Shown here: positions 37,313-48,600 of the stretch, piece by piece
Numbering within the stretch: position 1 is the first letter of the stretch
How the letters are laid out: the number at the start of each line of letters is the position of its first letter
Source: Legionella gresilensis
GTDB taxonomy: Bacteria > Pseudomonadota > Gammaproteobacteria > Legionellales > Legionellaceae
Assembly (NCBI RefSeq): GCF_900639865.1
Contig: NZ_CAAAHX010000010.1
Location: forward strand, 1-64,000
Reading direction: 5' to 3'
DNA length: 64,000 nucleotides
Notes under the pieces: model-generated
What the model saw: only the letters and a program-made list of their open reading frames with translations
What the model was told of the DNA's origin: nothing
Databases searched by the model: none
Made by a program: the position numbers and the translations under genes

Positions 37313-37339
37313 TTTCTATCCTCTATTAGAGGATAGAAA
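37313..37339. terminator. Bidirectional terminator between convergent genes
   Basis: An 11-bp perfect stem (TTTCTATCCTC / GAGGATAGAAA) with a 5-base loop lies between the hydrolase gene (+) and the 3-hydroxyisobutyryl-CoA hydrolase gene (-). Confidence 0.7.
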
Positions 37340-37350
37340 CAGATACCCCT

Positions 37351-38403
37351 TTAATTTTCTACAAGCAAAGATAATTCCTCTCCATCCTGCTCAAAATAAT
37401 TAGCCACTAAAGCTGGCGTGACTGCAGCTAGGCTATCAGGTGACCAACGCGGTTTTTTATCTTTATCAATTAATAATGCTCTTATGCCTTCATAAAAGTC
37501 ATGATCACGCATAAAATGAGTCACTAAACGATAATCCATTTTCACACAATCCGCCATAGATAATGATTTAGCTCGCCTAATTTGTTCAAACGTGACAGCT
37601 AAACTTAAGGGAGATTTTTGCTCTAGCGTTTGTAACGTAGTCAAAGCCCAAGAATCCTCACTTTTTCTTAATGCTGTAATGATATTTTGCACGCTGGATT
37701 CTGAAAAATATTGATTAATTTTTTCAATATTTGGGAAGGTTGTTTTAAAGCTGGTTGCAATTTGTTGTAAAAGTATTTTTATTTGCTGATGAGGATTATC
37801 ACTTAAATCCAATTTATGTAAACAAGAAATAATTTCTGTAAACTTATCATTGCTAACAACATAGTCTACTAAACCTGCAGCATAAGCTTCTGCAGCATTT
37901 AAACGATTACCCGTTAAAGCTAAATATAAGCCAATCTCTCCTGGACAATGTGATAAAAGATAGCTTGCGCCAATATCAGGAAATAATCCAATACCAGTCT
38001 CAGGCATTGCAAAAACAAATTGCTCTTGGGCGATAGTATAAGAACCATGCAAAGATATGCCAACGCCTCCACCCATAGTAATGCCATTGAGCAATGCAAT
38101 ATAAGGCTTTTTTAATTGATGAATATAATAATTTAGCCGATATTCATGCCAAAAAAATTGCATCTGTTCTGCTTTGTTTCTTAAACCTGTTTCATAAAGC
38201 CATCGTACATCACCGCCTGCACAAAATGCTTTACCTGGTTCAGCCTGAATAATAATAGCCTGAACTGAATTATCTTTTTCCCACAGCAGCAGTTGTTGTT
38301 GTATTGCTTGAATCATGGCTAAATTAATTGCATTTAATGCTTGCGGGCGCGCTAAAGTAATAATACCAAGTTGGCTCTGGCAATCGAAGCGAACGTCTGT
38401 CAT
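37351..38403 (-). CDS. 3-hydroxyisobutyryl-CoA hydrolase
   Basis: This crotonase-superfamily enzyme of 350 residues is longer than a simple hydratase and matches HIBYL-CoA hydrolase. Features are KAFCAGGDVRWLYE, GITMGGGVGISLHGSYTIA and AMPETGIGLFPDIGASYLLS with the catalytic Glu in PETGIGLFPD, and a C-terminal extension with MDYRLVTHFMRDHDFYEGIRALLIDKDKKPRW. It frees 3-hydroxyisobutyrate from its CoA ester in valine breakdown. The start lies one base after the stop codon of the upstream enoyl-CoA hydratase gene, with AAAGGGG upstream, so the two form an operon. Confidence 0.92.
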   Translation of the reverse strand: MTDVRFDCQSQLGIITLARPQALNAINLAMIQAIQQQLLLWEKDNSVQAIIIQAEPGKAFCAGGDVRWLYETGLRNKAEQMQFFWHEYRLNYYIHQLKKPYIALLNGITMGGGVGISLHGSYTIAQEQFVFAMPETGIGLFPDIGASYLLSHCPGEIGLYLALTGNRLNAAEAYAAGLVDYVVSNDKFTEIISCLHKLDLSDNPHQQIKILLQQIATSFKTTFPNIEKINQYFSESSVQNIITALRKSEDSWALTTLQTLEQKSPLSLAVTFEQIRRAKSLSMADCVKMDYRLVTHFMRDHDFYEGIRALLIDKDKKPRWSPDSLAAVTPALVANYFEQDGEELSLLVEN

Positions 38404-38406
38404 GCT

Positions 38407-39180
38407 TTAAACCCCTTTAAATGACGCTGGTCTTTTATTCAAAAACGCATTGACCCCTTCCGCTTTATCCTCACTCGCACATACTTTTGCAAAATGAACT
38501 GCCTCAAGATGTAATGCATCACTTAGAGATAAATCATAACCTCGATCAATAACTTCCATAATACTTTTAGCAGCAATAGGTGCCATGGAAATAAGATTTT
38601 TCAAAATCTGATTTGCCTTATCAAGCAATAAATCAGGTTCAACAACTTCATTAACTAATCCCCAAGCCAGTGCAGTTTGCGCATCAATGAAACGGCCGGT
38701 TAAACATAAATCAAGTGCACGACCTTTACCCACCAAGCGAGCTAAACGTTGGGTACCACCATAACCAGGAATGACGCCTAATTTAATTTCAGGCTGGCCA
38801 AATTGAGCATTAGTGGAAGCAACACGGAGTGTAGCTGCCATTGCTAGTTCACAACCACCGCCAAAGGCAAAACCATTAATTGCAGCAAGAGAAGGTTTGC
38901 CCATTGTTTCAAGCTGGCGAAAGACCTCTTGTCCATAACAAGCAAATTGATAGCCACTTTGTGCATCACATTCTGCTAAACGATTAATATCTGCTCCTGC
39001 ACAAAATGCTTTACCGTTTCCTGTAATTAATAACGCTTTAACTTCTGCATTATATTTAGCTTGCTCAATTATTTCTTGCAAGGTTTGTAATACTTCTTCA
39101 TTAAGTGCATTTAACTTTTCAGGACGATTAAAGGTTATGGTTAAAATTCCCTTATCTAAGTTCCTCTCTACAATACTCAT
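38407..39180 (-). CDS. Enoyl-CoA hydratase
   Basis: This 257-residue crotonase has TFNRPEKLNALNEE, GKAFCAGADINRL (oxyanion hole), AFGGGCELAMA (catalytic Glu 1) and FGQPEIKLGVIPGYGGTQRL (catalytic Glu 2). Both glutamates are present, so it should be an active hydratase. Between the acyl-CoA dehydrogenase and the HIBYL-CoA hydrolase its likely substrate is methacrylyl-CoA, though short-chain enoyl-CoAs are also possible. The ribosome site AAAAGGAG precedes the start. Confidence 0.93.
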   Translation of the reverse strand: MSIVERNLDKGILTITFNRPEKLNALNEEVLQTLQEIIEQAKYNAEVKALLITGNGKAFCAGADINRLAECDAQSGYQFACYGQEVFRQLETMGKPSLAAINGFAFGGGCELAMAATLRVASTNAQFGQPEIKLGVIPGYGGTQRLARLVGKGRALDLCLTGRFIDAQTALAWGLVNEVVEPDLLLDKANQILKNLISMAPIAAKSIMEVIDRGYDLSLSDALHLEAVHFAKVCASEDKAEGVNAFLNKRPASFKGV

Positions 39181-39200
39181 TTATAATACTCCTTTTAATA

Positions 39201-39343
39201 GATCTCTTGCATAACCTACCTCTTTTACGCAAGTGCTGCGTTCCAAGTGTTTCTCCGGTGCTCATTTGCAGCGTGTAAATTCCGCTCCTCAAAACACTTG
39301 CGCCTTGTACTTACATAAAATAGGCAGATCATATAAAAGATCT
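39201..39343. repeat. Imperfect palindromic element filling the gap inside the valine operon
   Basis: The gap between acyl-CoA dehydrogenase and enoyl-CoA hydratase genes is almost entirely one inverted-repeat element. GATCTCTTGCATAACCTACC on one side mirrors GATCTTTTATATGATCTGCC (minus strand) on the other, and inner segments ACGCAAGTGCTGCG and AAAACACTTGCGCCTTG continue the symmetry. A related fragment lies near 25290. It ends at the stop codon of the dehydrogenase, so the transcript would carry a long hairpin. Confidence 0.6.
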
Positions 39344-40496
39344 AATCAATAAAAAACTCTTCATCTAATACAGATTTTGCAATAATTTCACGCATAATCT
39401 CATTTGTTCCTTCGAGTATTTGATGAACTCGCAAGTCACGAAATATGCGCTCAATTTGATAATCATGCAAATAACCATAACCACCATGTAACTGCATTGC
39501 CCTATCACTAATACGAAAAGCAACATCTGTGGCTAGCCGCTTTGCCATGGCACAATACATAGGTGCTTGCTTATCTTGTTTATCCAAAGCATCAGCAGCC
39601 CGATAAACCATTAAGCGAGCAGCCTCAAAGTCTGTAAGCATATCCGCAAAATAGAAACGTAATGCCTGCATTTGAGTTAGGGGTTTCCCAAATTGTTTAC
39701 GCTCTTTTAAATAAGCTTGCGCTAAACGTAAACATGCAGTGGCGCCGCCAAGTGAGCAGGAGGCAATATTAACGCGGCCACCATTTAAAGCATTAAGGGC
39801 AATTTTAAAGCCCATGCCTTCATCACCAACGCGATTACTAATGGGAACTCGACAATTTTCAAAATAAAGCATGCACGTTGGCTGATTGCGCCAACCGAGC
39901 TTTTTCTCTAACTTACCAAAGCTTAAACCTGGCGTCCCTTTTTCTACTAATAAGCAAGAAATTCCATGATGCGACTCGTCACCGGTGCGAACCATACAAA
40001 GGTAAACATCACTTACACTGCCGCCAGAAATAAATGCTTTTGTACCATTGACGATATAATCTTGCCCATCTTTTACAGCATGCGTTTTGAGAGAAGCTGC
40101 ATCTGAACCTGAGTCGGGTTCTGTTAAACAATAACTACCTATTACTTCCATAGATGTTAAACGTGGACCCCAAATCTGACGTAATGAAGCATCTGCGTAC
40201 TTATCAATTAAGGAGGTAACCATATTGTGAATAGAAAGGTAAGCGCTCGTAGTAATACATCCAGCAGCTAACTGTTCAAAGATAAGAGCCGCATCTAAAC
40301 GCTTCAGATTAGAACCCCCAATATCTTCTGCAGCAACCATACCGGCCATACCCAATGCGGCAGCTTCGCGTAAAATCTCTATAGGAAAATAACTTTGCTC
40401 ATCCCATTCAGCAGCCTTAGGAGCAAGTTTATTACGTGCAAACTCTCTAGCCATGTCACGAAATGCTGAGTGTTCCTCACTATAGTAGAAATCCAT
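39342..40496 (-). CDS. Acyl-CoA dehydrogenase, probably isobutyryl-CoA dehydrogenase
   Basis: This 384-residue FAD enzyme has the family signatures GSYCLTEPDSGSDAASLKT and AFISGGSVSDVYLCM, then QFGKPLTQMQALRFYFADM and QLHGGYGYLHDYQIERIFRD, ending with the catalytic Glu in ILEGTNEIMRE. The gene order with an enoyl-CoA hydratase and a 3-hydroxyisobutyryl-CoA hydrolase points to isobutyryl-CoA as substrate (valine catabolism). The methylmalonate-semialdehyde and 3-hydroxyisobutyrate dehydrogenase genes are not in the window. Confidence 0.9.
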   Translation of the reverse strand: MDFYYSEEHSAFRDMAREFARNKLAPKAAEWDEQSYFPIEILREAAALGMAGMVAAEDIGGSNLKRLDAALIFEQLAAGCITTSAYLSIHNMVTSLIDKYADASLRQIWGPRLTSMEVIGSYCLTEPDSGSDAASLKTHAVKDGQDYIVNGTKAFISGGSVSDVYLCMVRTGDESHHGISCLLVEKGTPGLSFGKLEKKLGWRNQPTCMLYFENCRVPISNRVGDEGMGFKIALNALNGGRVNIASCSLGGATACLRLAQAYLKERKQFGKPLTQMQALRFYFADMLTDFEAARLMVYRAADALDKQDKQAPMYCAMAKRLATDVAFRISDRAMQLHGGYGYLHDYQIERIFRDLRVHQILEGTNEIMREIIAKSVLDEEFFID

Positions 40497-40738
40497 AAGC
40501 CTATCCTTAATTTAAGCTAATTTCACATAAGAATAAAATTAACTTGTTATCTAATCTTAAATAAAAAACCATCTTCATGGCATCGTATTTATTTAGCAAT
40601 TAAAATTTGTTATCCATTTTATTTACTATTCTAGTATTATCTCATACTCGTCATATTAATTATTTTCTTTATGATGATATAGATAAAAATGCTATTATTG
40701 CTAATTTTCGGCGTCCGTGAAATAAAAAAGAAAAGCAC

Positions 40739-42577
40739 ATGGAAATTTCGTCCAATCCGCAAACAAATTTAATTGATCCTGCAACTGCTTTAAAAAACTA
40801 TTTTGGCTTTGCCCAATTTAGAGGATTACAAGAGTCTATTATTAATGATTTGCTCGCAGGAGATGACTTACTCGTTTTAATGCCTACCGGTGGTGGAAAA
40901 TCATTGTGCTATCAAATTCCAGCTCTTATTCTTAAAGGTATAACTATTGTTGTCTCTCCCTTAATCTCTTTAATGGAAGACCAAGTTGCTGCTTTAAAAT
41001 TACAAGGTATTCGCGCAGCTTATTATAATTCTTCCTTAGATAGTGAAGAATCTAGACAAGTTCTTGCTGATCTCCATAATGATCAACTGGATTTATTATA
41101 TGTTGCTCCAGAACGTTTAATTAGCTCTGCTTTTTTGGACCGTCTAGATGACTGCCGTATTGCTTTATTTGCTATCGATGAGGCCCATTGTATCTCACAA
41201 TGGGGCCATGATTTTCGCCCTGAATATGCCCTTTTGGGTAAATTGAAACTGCATTTTCCAGATGTTCCTATTATTGCCCTTACCGCAACTGCCGATCAAC
41301 AAACGCGATTAGACATTGTCGCTAAATTAAATTACCAGCCTAAGATTTATTTAGCTTCTTTTAATCGGCCTAATATTCATTATTCGGTAACACTTAAAAA
41401 TAATGCTTTTAAACAACTACAGAGTTTTTTAGAAACACAGCGCTCGCAAGCCGGGATTATTTACTGTGGAACGCGTAATACCGTTGATAAATTAACCGAA
41501 AAATTAAGAGCCGTAGGATTTGCAGCACGAGGCTATCATGCCGGCCTTTCCTATAATGATAGACGCGAAGTACAAACGTTATTTCGTTACGATAGAATCG
41601 AGTTAGTGATCGCAACGGTTGCTTTCGGAATGGGTATTGATAAACCTAATGTTCGGTTTGTTGTTCACTATGACTTACCTAAGACCATAGAAAGTTATTA
41701 CCAAGAAACTGGCCGCGCGGGGCGAGATGGAATGCCTGCCAGAGCACTTTTACTTTATGATCCAGCCGATAGTGCACGTTTACGAAGCTTAGTAGCAACA
41801 ATTGAAGATAATCACAAACAACATATTGAAATTGCTAAATTAAATCACATGTTGGCTTTCGCTCAAGGTAATCACTGTCGCAGGCAAATTCTACTCCGTT
41901 ATTTTGATGAGGAGTATGATTCAGACTGTAATTACTGTGATATTTGTGATAATCCTCCTGTTTTGCAAGACACAACTGAAGACGCACAAAAATTGTTATC
42001 GTGTATTTATCGCTTAAGACAAAACTATGGCATGGCTTATACAATAGATGTATTACGCGGCAGCACGGCTGATAAAATTAAACAAGCAGGACATGATAAA
42101 CTAAGTACTTATAGCATAGGTAAAGATAAGCCAGCTTACTACTGGAAACAACTTGCTTGGCAATTAATTCATCAAGATTACTGTTATCAGGATATCAATC
42201 ACTTTAATGTTCTACGTCTTAAAAACAAAGCTATCTCCGTCTTAAAAGGCGAGGAAAGAATTAAGCTAGCCATTTTCAATACGGATAAACCTGAAATAGC
42301 TAAAATATCAGAAAAAATTAAATTGCCATCCCTCAAAAACAACCCACTGTTTGAAAAATTACGTACGCTGAGACGACAAATTGCAGATGAAGAAAGTAAG
42401 CCACCGTTTATGATTTTTAGTGATAGCACGTTACAGGAAATGGCTATAAAAAAACCACAAAGTTTAGAGCAACTATTATCTATTTCTGGCGTAGGCAAAT
42501 ATAAGTTAGATCATTATGGTAAAGCGTTTTTAAAGGTTTTACATGAAACTTCAGAAGTCTATGAGGCAGTAACTTAA
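40739..42577 (+). CDS. recQ: ATP-dependent DNA helicase RecQ
   Basis: This 612-residue protein is full length. Motif 0 is FGFAQFRGLQESII, Walker A VLMPTGGGKSLCYQIP (about 51-66), motif II AIDEAHCISQWGHDFRPEY, motif VI YYQETGRAGRDG, the zinc cysteines CRRQILLRYFDEEYDSDCNYCDIC (about 380-403), then the winged helix and a C-terminal HRDC domain (SLEQLLSISGVGKYKLDHYG). It unwinds 3'-5' in recombination and fork repair. It is divergent from the acyl-CoA dehydrogenase gene. Confidence 0.96.
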   Translation: MEISSNPQTNLIDPATALKNYFGFAQFRGLQESIINDLLAGDDLLVLMPTGGGKSLCYQIPALILKGITIVVSPLISLMEDQVAALKLQGIRAAYYNSSLDSEESRQVLADLHNDQLDLLYVAPERLISSAFLDRLDDCRIALFAIDEAHCISQWGHDFRPEYALLGKLKLHFPDVPIIALTATADQQTRLDIVAKLNYQPKIYLASFNRPNIHYSVTLKNNAFKQLQSFLETQRSQAGIIYCGTRNTVDKLTEKLRAVGFAARGYHAGLSYNDRREVQTLFRYDRIELVIATVAFGMGIDKPNVRFVVHYDLPKTIESYYQETGRAGRDGMPARALLLYDPADSARLRSLVATIEDNHKQHIEIAKLNHMLAFAQGNHCRRQILLRYFDEEYDSDCNYCDICDNPPVLQDTTEDAQKLLSCIYRLRQNYGMAYTIDVLRGSTADKIKQAGHDKLSTYSIGKDKPAYYWKQLAWQLIHQDYCYQDINHFNVLRLKNKAISVLKGEERIKLAIFNTDKPEIAKISEKIKLPSLKNNPLFEKLRTLRRQIADEESKPPFMIFSDSTLQEMAIKKPQSLEQLLSISGVGKYKLDHYGKAFLKVLHETSEVYEAVT

Positions 42578-42675
42578 TTTTAACCACTTAAATTTATCAT
42601 AATTCAAACAAATATTACTTAAATTTAACAAACTGGTCTAATATTTAATAAAAGTTTATATATTTTGCTTGGACT

Positions 42676-45600
42676 ATGCCTGATTTAGACCCTTTTTTCT
42701 ACTTATTACAAACCGTAAGTAAGCGCGTTTACCAAGAAACCCCTACGGGGAATATAGAGGTTAATGAGTTAATAAAGCAAAAACCTTATTGGATTCCTGC
42801 CTCTTTGCCTAAAAAACAGCAGCCTAAAAAGATAATTCTTGCTGATTGGAGTGCTAGAAATTGGTCTGAGGATAAAATAAGTGCTGTAATTGAAGAGCTA
42901 ACCAAACTCATTGACGCTGGTTTTTCTGTTTCAATATGGCAAACAGGTCAGTTAATTCCCTTAACAAAAGATAATTTAACGATTCTTCGAGATAAAAGAA
43001 TACGTACTGCTATGATACCTGCTTATCCTAATGAAATTAGAGCACCTAATAAGCACTATAATCAGGACAATAGTCTTATTTTAGATGACTACTGGGTTTC
43101 TTATTTAGTCGAAAATAAGCCTACCTTAACAGAAGGTCGTGGATTAAAAATAAGTGATTACTTAAGCTTAACTGAAAGTGAGCAGGCAAAAATCATCGCT
43201 ATTTTACAACAAGCTACCCCTCCTTTTACGTATCTTATTCATGATATTTTTTCAAGCGAAGCCAATACCGCTTGTAAGCAATTTCAGGAGAAATTCCCCT
43301 TTATACCCATTAAAACAAAATATGAATCAATCTCTTTTTTAAATTTCGAGCAAGAAGAAGTTATCAAAAATTTTATTCTACATGGAATACCCATTGTTCT
43401 AGAGGGATTTACATTAACTCAAGAGGATTTAAAAACGCTAACATACTTTAATTCTAACTTAACGATACAGCCATTAGTATTACAATCGTTATTTAAAATC
43501 GCACCCAAGCTTAAGACTTTGCAAATTAAACTAGATTCTCAAGACATTAACCTTGAAAAAGAAAGCCTTAGTAACCTGCAAGAAATTTATTTTGCAGGCG
43601 TCAATTTTGTAAATCTACAAAAATTTATTCTAGCAGCATCTAATTTAAGATCGTTAAATTTATATCATGCCTTTGTGCTGCAAGAAAGATTAAATATTGA
43701 TTTGAAAAATTTAATTAGTTTAGAGGAATTAACTTTATCATCCGCTTTTAATGGTGAAGGGTTTTATAGAGAAAATATTAATTTATTAATTGCAGCTGCA
43801 AGTCAACTTAAAAAAATTTCTATAGAAAGTTACACGCCTGAATCTATAACAACACTTAGTCATCTAGAACACTTATCTGTATCCTATAGTTCTATTTCAC
43901 AGGATCTTTTACAGAAAATATTTTCTGCTTGTCCTATTCGAACATTTCAAGCAAGTCATATAAAAGAAATAAATCTAAGCAATGAGGAAATTGAATTAAA
44001 TACGCAAAATGTAGAAGAAATTGAATTAAGTGATTGTAAATTTAGTGCATCTACAATTAATTCACTTCTTAAGGCTGCTTTTAAACTTAGAAAACTATCT
44101 ATCAGAAATTCTAAAAATGATATTCATTTACAACTCGAAAAAGGTAGCTTAAGCCACTTAACCGAGGTAGACTTTTCTAATACCTCCATATCTGCTGATA
44201 ATTTATCAATATTGTTATTAGCTGCACCCAATCTAACTAGCTTAAGTATAGAGAGAAATCTGCTATTAGATATCCCATTGAAAATAGATTTACAAGCAAC
44301 AAAACTTGAAGAGATAATCGCCTTTAAAAGCAATATTTCAATTGCAAATTTACAAGTAATCTTGCGTGCCTCGCCTAAGCTAAAAAAATTAAATTTAGCC
44401 CAGTGCACAAATTTAAATGAAGCACTAAACTTAACACAGGGCAGCTTACCTGATTTAGAACATTTAACTTTAGACGGTAGTAACATTAATAAATCAAGTT
44501 TAGATGCACTACTTTTAGCCTCACCTAAATTAAGAGAGATTAGCTTAATAAGGTGTTCAGAATTATCGGGCGACTGGAAACTTAGCCAACAAAATTTAGC
44601 TAACCTTGAAATATTTAAGGCCAATGGCACCAGAATTAATATATCAACTGTACAATCCATATTAACTAAAGCAATAAAAATTAAAGAATTATCTTTAAGT
44701 CAATGTCAAAACTTAACAGGTGAATTAGCTCTCCCCAAGCAAAGCCTACTATATTTAGAAAAAATAGATTTGAGCTATAATACTTGCACAAGTTTTAACC
44801 TAGAAATTTTATTAAAAGCTGCTCCTCAAGTTAAAACACTAATTCTAGGCCCTTTAAGTCATCCTTCTAATTTAAATCTTCCAATACAAAGCCTTAAAAG
44901 CTTAGAAGAGCTTCAATTAGCGTCTGAAAGTAATCATGCTATTCAAGCTTTACTAACAGCAGCGCCTAATCTTAAGATAGTTAATTTCTGTAAAAGCGTG
45001 GCGTCACTAAATGATTTGGCTCTTGAAGAGAAAAGTCTAAAGCAGCTAGAGATCTTAAATCTTAAATATAGCCATATTTCTATTTTAGGCTTAAAAGGGT
45101 TACTTAAAGCCGCTCCTAACCTTATTTCTCTTGATTTAGAATCTTGCCCTGCCCTCCATGGCCAACTTAATCTCCCTATCAATAGTTTATCAAAACTACA
45201 AGATTTAAACCTAGGCTCAAGCTCTTTAAATCCTGATGGTTTAGTAAGTATTTTAAGAGCAGCACCGAAAATAGTTAATCTTGATTTTAGACATTGTCAG
45301 CCATTAATGGGTCAAATTAAAATCCCAGAGCGTAGCCTTTTATATTTAGAAACCATTAATTTAATTAACACTAAAATTACACCCAACGATTTAAAGGCGT
45401 TACTATTAGCAGCTCCAAACCTTAAAACCATTAACTTAAATAATTGTGGTATTGATTATAAGCAGATTAAACAGGATGCGCAGTTAAAACAATTATTAGA
45501 AAAAATTCAGGTCATTGGCATTAATCTGGATGCAGTTCCTAAAGATGAAAAGACTGACAAATCAGCAAATAAAGATGAAAATATTAATCGTAATAGGAAC

Positions 45601-48600
45601 TCTCGCGATGCCATAATTACTCTACCCAATCTAGAAGACTCAGCATTAGATCGCCCATTTAATCCAACGGAGCAAAGAAATTTTGTGCCTACACCCGATG
45701 AATTTGAATTTCATTATCGGGGATTACATAAAACAAAAAATCAAGGCATGATCATTGAAAAATTATCACAGTACTTAACTTTAAAGGGACAACATTTAGC
45801 GACTATTTCTAAGATGCAAGATGGCATTTGTAACGCTTTAACTCATCTTTTTCAGGCGAGAGCTCATAATGAGTGGAATACTTTTATTGATACCATTGCT
45901 AATTGGGATGGAACGCAAGAAAACATAAATCCATCACTTCAAAAATACTTTGATGAATTACATGGCTTTGTAAAGAACTACCAGTTAAATCCTAAGAAGG
46001 TAGATCAGCAATATTTAGGGGATAATTTAGCCGATTTTTTAAAACTCAGACAACCTGCCATTTTAAATAATGCTTGGCATGCTATTGCTATACAACCTTT
46101 ACCAAGCGGTAAATGGCTTGTTTATGATCCTAATTTTACACTAGGAGCGCGTGAAGTTGAGAATCATCGATTAATAGAAACCATTCATATGGCATTAGGT
46201 AATTTAGTTGGTGTGGAGGCACCTTCGGTAAAAATTAAACCTAAAGTAAAAGATCCAGCCATTTTTTTAGAGGAAGGCGGATTATTAATTTTAAGTAATT
46301 ACAATAATCGTACAAAGATATTATCACAATTAACGCCTCTGAAAAATCTCTCAACTGCAGCCCTGGAAGGCATCTTACTGCGTAATAATGAAGGAATACC
46401 AGCATGGGTTATTGGCTTAAAGAATCCTGAACTGCAAGGATTTACGCACCTGTTGCTGCAACAATTTATGGAAAAAAATCCTGAAAATACAGCAACATTA
46501 CGAGACAGTATTGCTCATTTAAGTGAATTTCAACGTCATGAAATCCTGACCTATCTCCCATTAATTAAACCTTTTAAAATTAATACCAAGCCTACAAATC
46601 GTACTGCTAAAAAAGAAAAAATTATTAATTTAGCCGACCTTGTTCACGATCCTAATTTACTATTAAAAGGATATGAAAAAGCTTTTACTACATGGAGGCC
46701 AACAAAAGCAATAGCTGATAATCTCTTAAGTTATACTCAATCCTGTATCCAGCCTTTAGCTGAGAACAAAAAACGTTTAATAAAGGTCAATGACACCAAG
46801 GAGGTCACGGCCGTAATTTATGCTTTAGAAAGTCATTGTCAATCAAAAAGACGGCCAGTTTTTCGAGTTGATAGCCCTGATGATTTAATTTGCTCATCAC
46901 CCTTTATATCTTATGATAGTGGTAACAAAACCGGCCAATTAAAAAAAGGTCCTGGTGGGCGACTATATAATTTTTTAACAGCTCATAAAGGCGAATCACC
47001 GGTTATTCTGGTTAATTATGATCGCTTTTCAGCCAGTGATTTAGTCCGCTTTAATACCTTGTTAGACGAAAAACGTCAAGCCGACGGTACTCTTTTACCA
47101 GAAGATACTTTGGTAATTGGGGTAATCAATACTAAGAAACCTGACTGCTATCAAGGCTCAGATTTTTATTCTCGTTTTAAAATTATTGAAAATTGCCCTA
47201 TTGCGCATGAGCCTTTAGTAAAGGTCGTTCCTAACTTAAGTATTCCTAAAGCAATTTTCAAGGAGTACCCATCTAGTGATGACCCTACCATTATTAACCT
47301 TTATCACGCTGCAGATTGGGAAACCCAATTATTAGGCCAGTGGACATTGTCTGGTGATCAATTAACTTTTAAGGAGGGAAAATTAGCTAAAGCAATAGAT
47401 AGCGGGAAACATATTCAACTTCATAATGCTCCTTGGCATGACGAATCCTTTGTTCGGTTTTGGCAAGATGCCTATTTCCGAGGCTCAATTCAAACACCAG
47501 GCCCATCTATAAAATTTCCACAAGAAATCACGCTGGCCAAACATGAAGGTTATGATTGGGGTACTTTAGAAAAGTTCATAACATTGCATCCTGGTCTCTC
47601 TAAAGAAACTCAAACGGTTTTAAATCCAACCTCTTATGGCGATTTTCTAAGTCGTTATACTGTAGTTGGCCAAGGTATTAAACTAATACCAGGTATTATT
47701 GAAGAGAATAAAGGTTCAACATTAGATATCAATGTTACCCGCTCTCTTAGTCAACATGAATGGGCCAGACTAATAAATACCTGCCAAGTTCATGGCGTAA
47801 AACTAGCAGTACACTGTGCACCTGGGGTTGCTCTACCTTCTGAACTGGGCAGTACTCAATTAGTAGAATCTTCATCATCCTCTCTAAATAAATGGACAGG
47901 TGAACTAAGTCAAACTCAAGTGCTAGTAAGTTCAGAGTTAGACACAACCATAGCACAAATAACACAAAACGGAAGCTGGGAAGTCATTGATGTTTCTGAA
48001 TGTAAACCTTCAGATTTACTTTATCGCTTACATGGTCAGTTTAAGGAAAAAGAATTACGCTTCGAATTTAGTAGCGAAAATAAAGCACTTTTGCAAGCCC
48101 TGGCGCAAAAGAAAAAAGTTCTTCTAAAAGGGGAATTCTCAGCAGAATTGCGAGATGCGCTAGCCCCTTTACTTTTACAGCGTTTAAACAACAACTCCCC
48201 TGAGGGACAATTAGTTTTAATCACTGATAAAGCTGACGATTTTCATTTTGCAAATCCGCAATGCCATTTCGTCAGTGTAGAAGATATACAGTCTCAATTA
48301 AACTTTGATGAAGAAGTGGTTTCACAACTACATCACTATATTGAGGCTGAACCATTAAGTCAACTTAAAGCTCGTGCTCGTTATTTGGCCCAACACCCAA
48401 AATCTAACAGCGATGAGGCTTGGCAAGGCATCTATGATTTACCAATAAACTTTCGTGAGCTTTCTAATTTTAATCCAGAATCTAGCCAAGCTGAAGCAGA
48501 AAAATTTAGTAAAGCAAGACGCAATCAAATTCTTGAGATTTTAAAGCATTCACCCTTTGTATTTTTAACTGGGCTTTCGGGTGTAGGTAAGTCAACGTTT

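Noticed and set aside
44124-44660. Long minus-strand open frame inside the giant gene
   Set aside because: It is the mirror of the leucine-rich repeats, has no ribosome site and its hydrophobic pattern just reflects the Leu/Ser codons.
43370-45510. Tandem DNA repeats in the LRR region of the giant gene
   Set aside because: The repetition is at protein level only; the nucleotide units are too diverged to be a recent tandem expansion.
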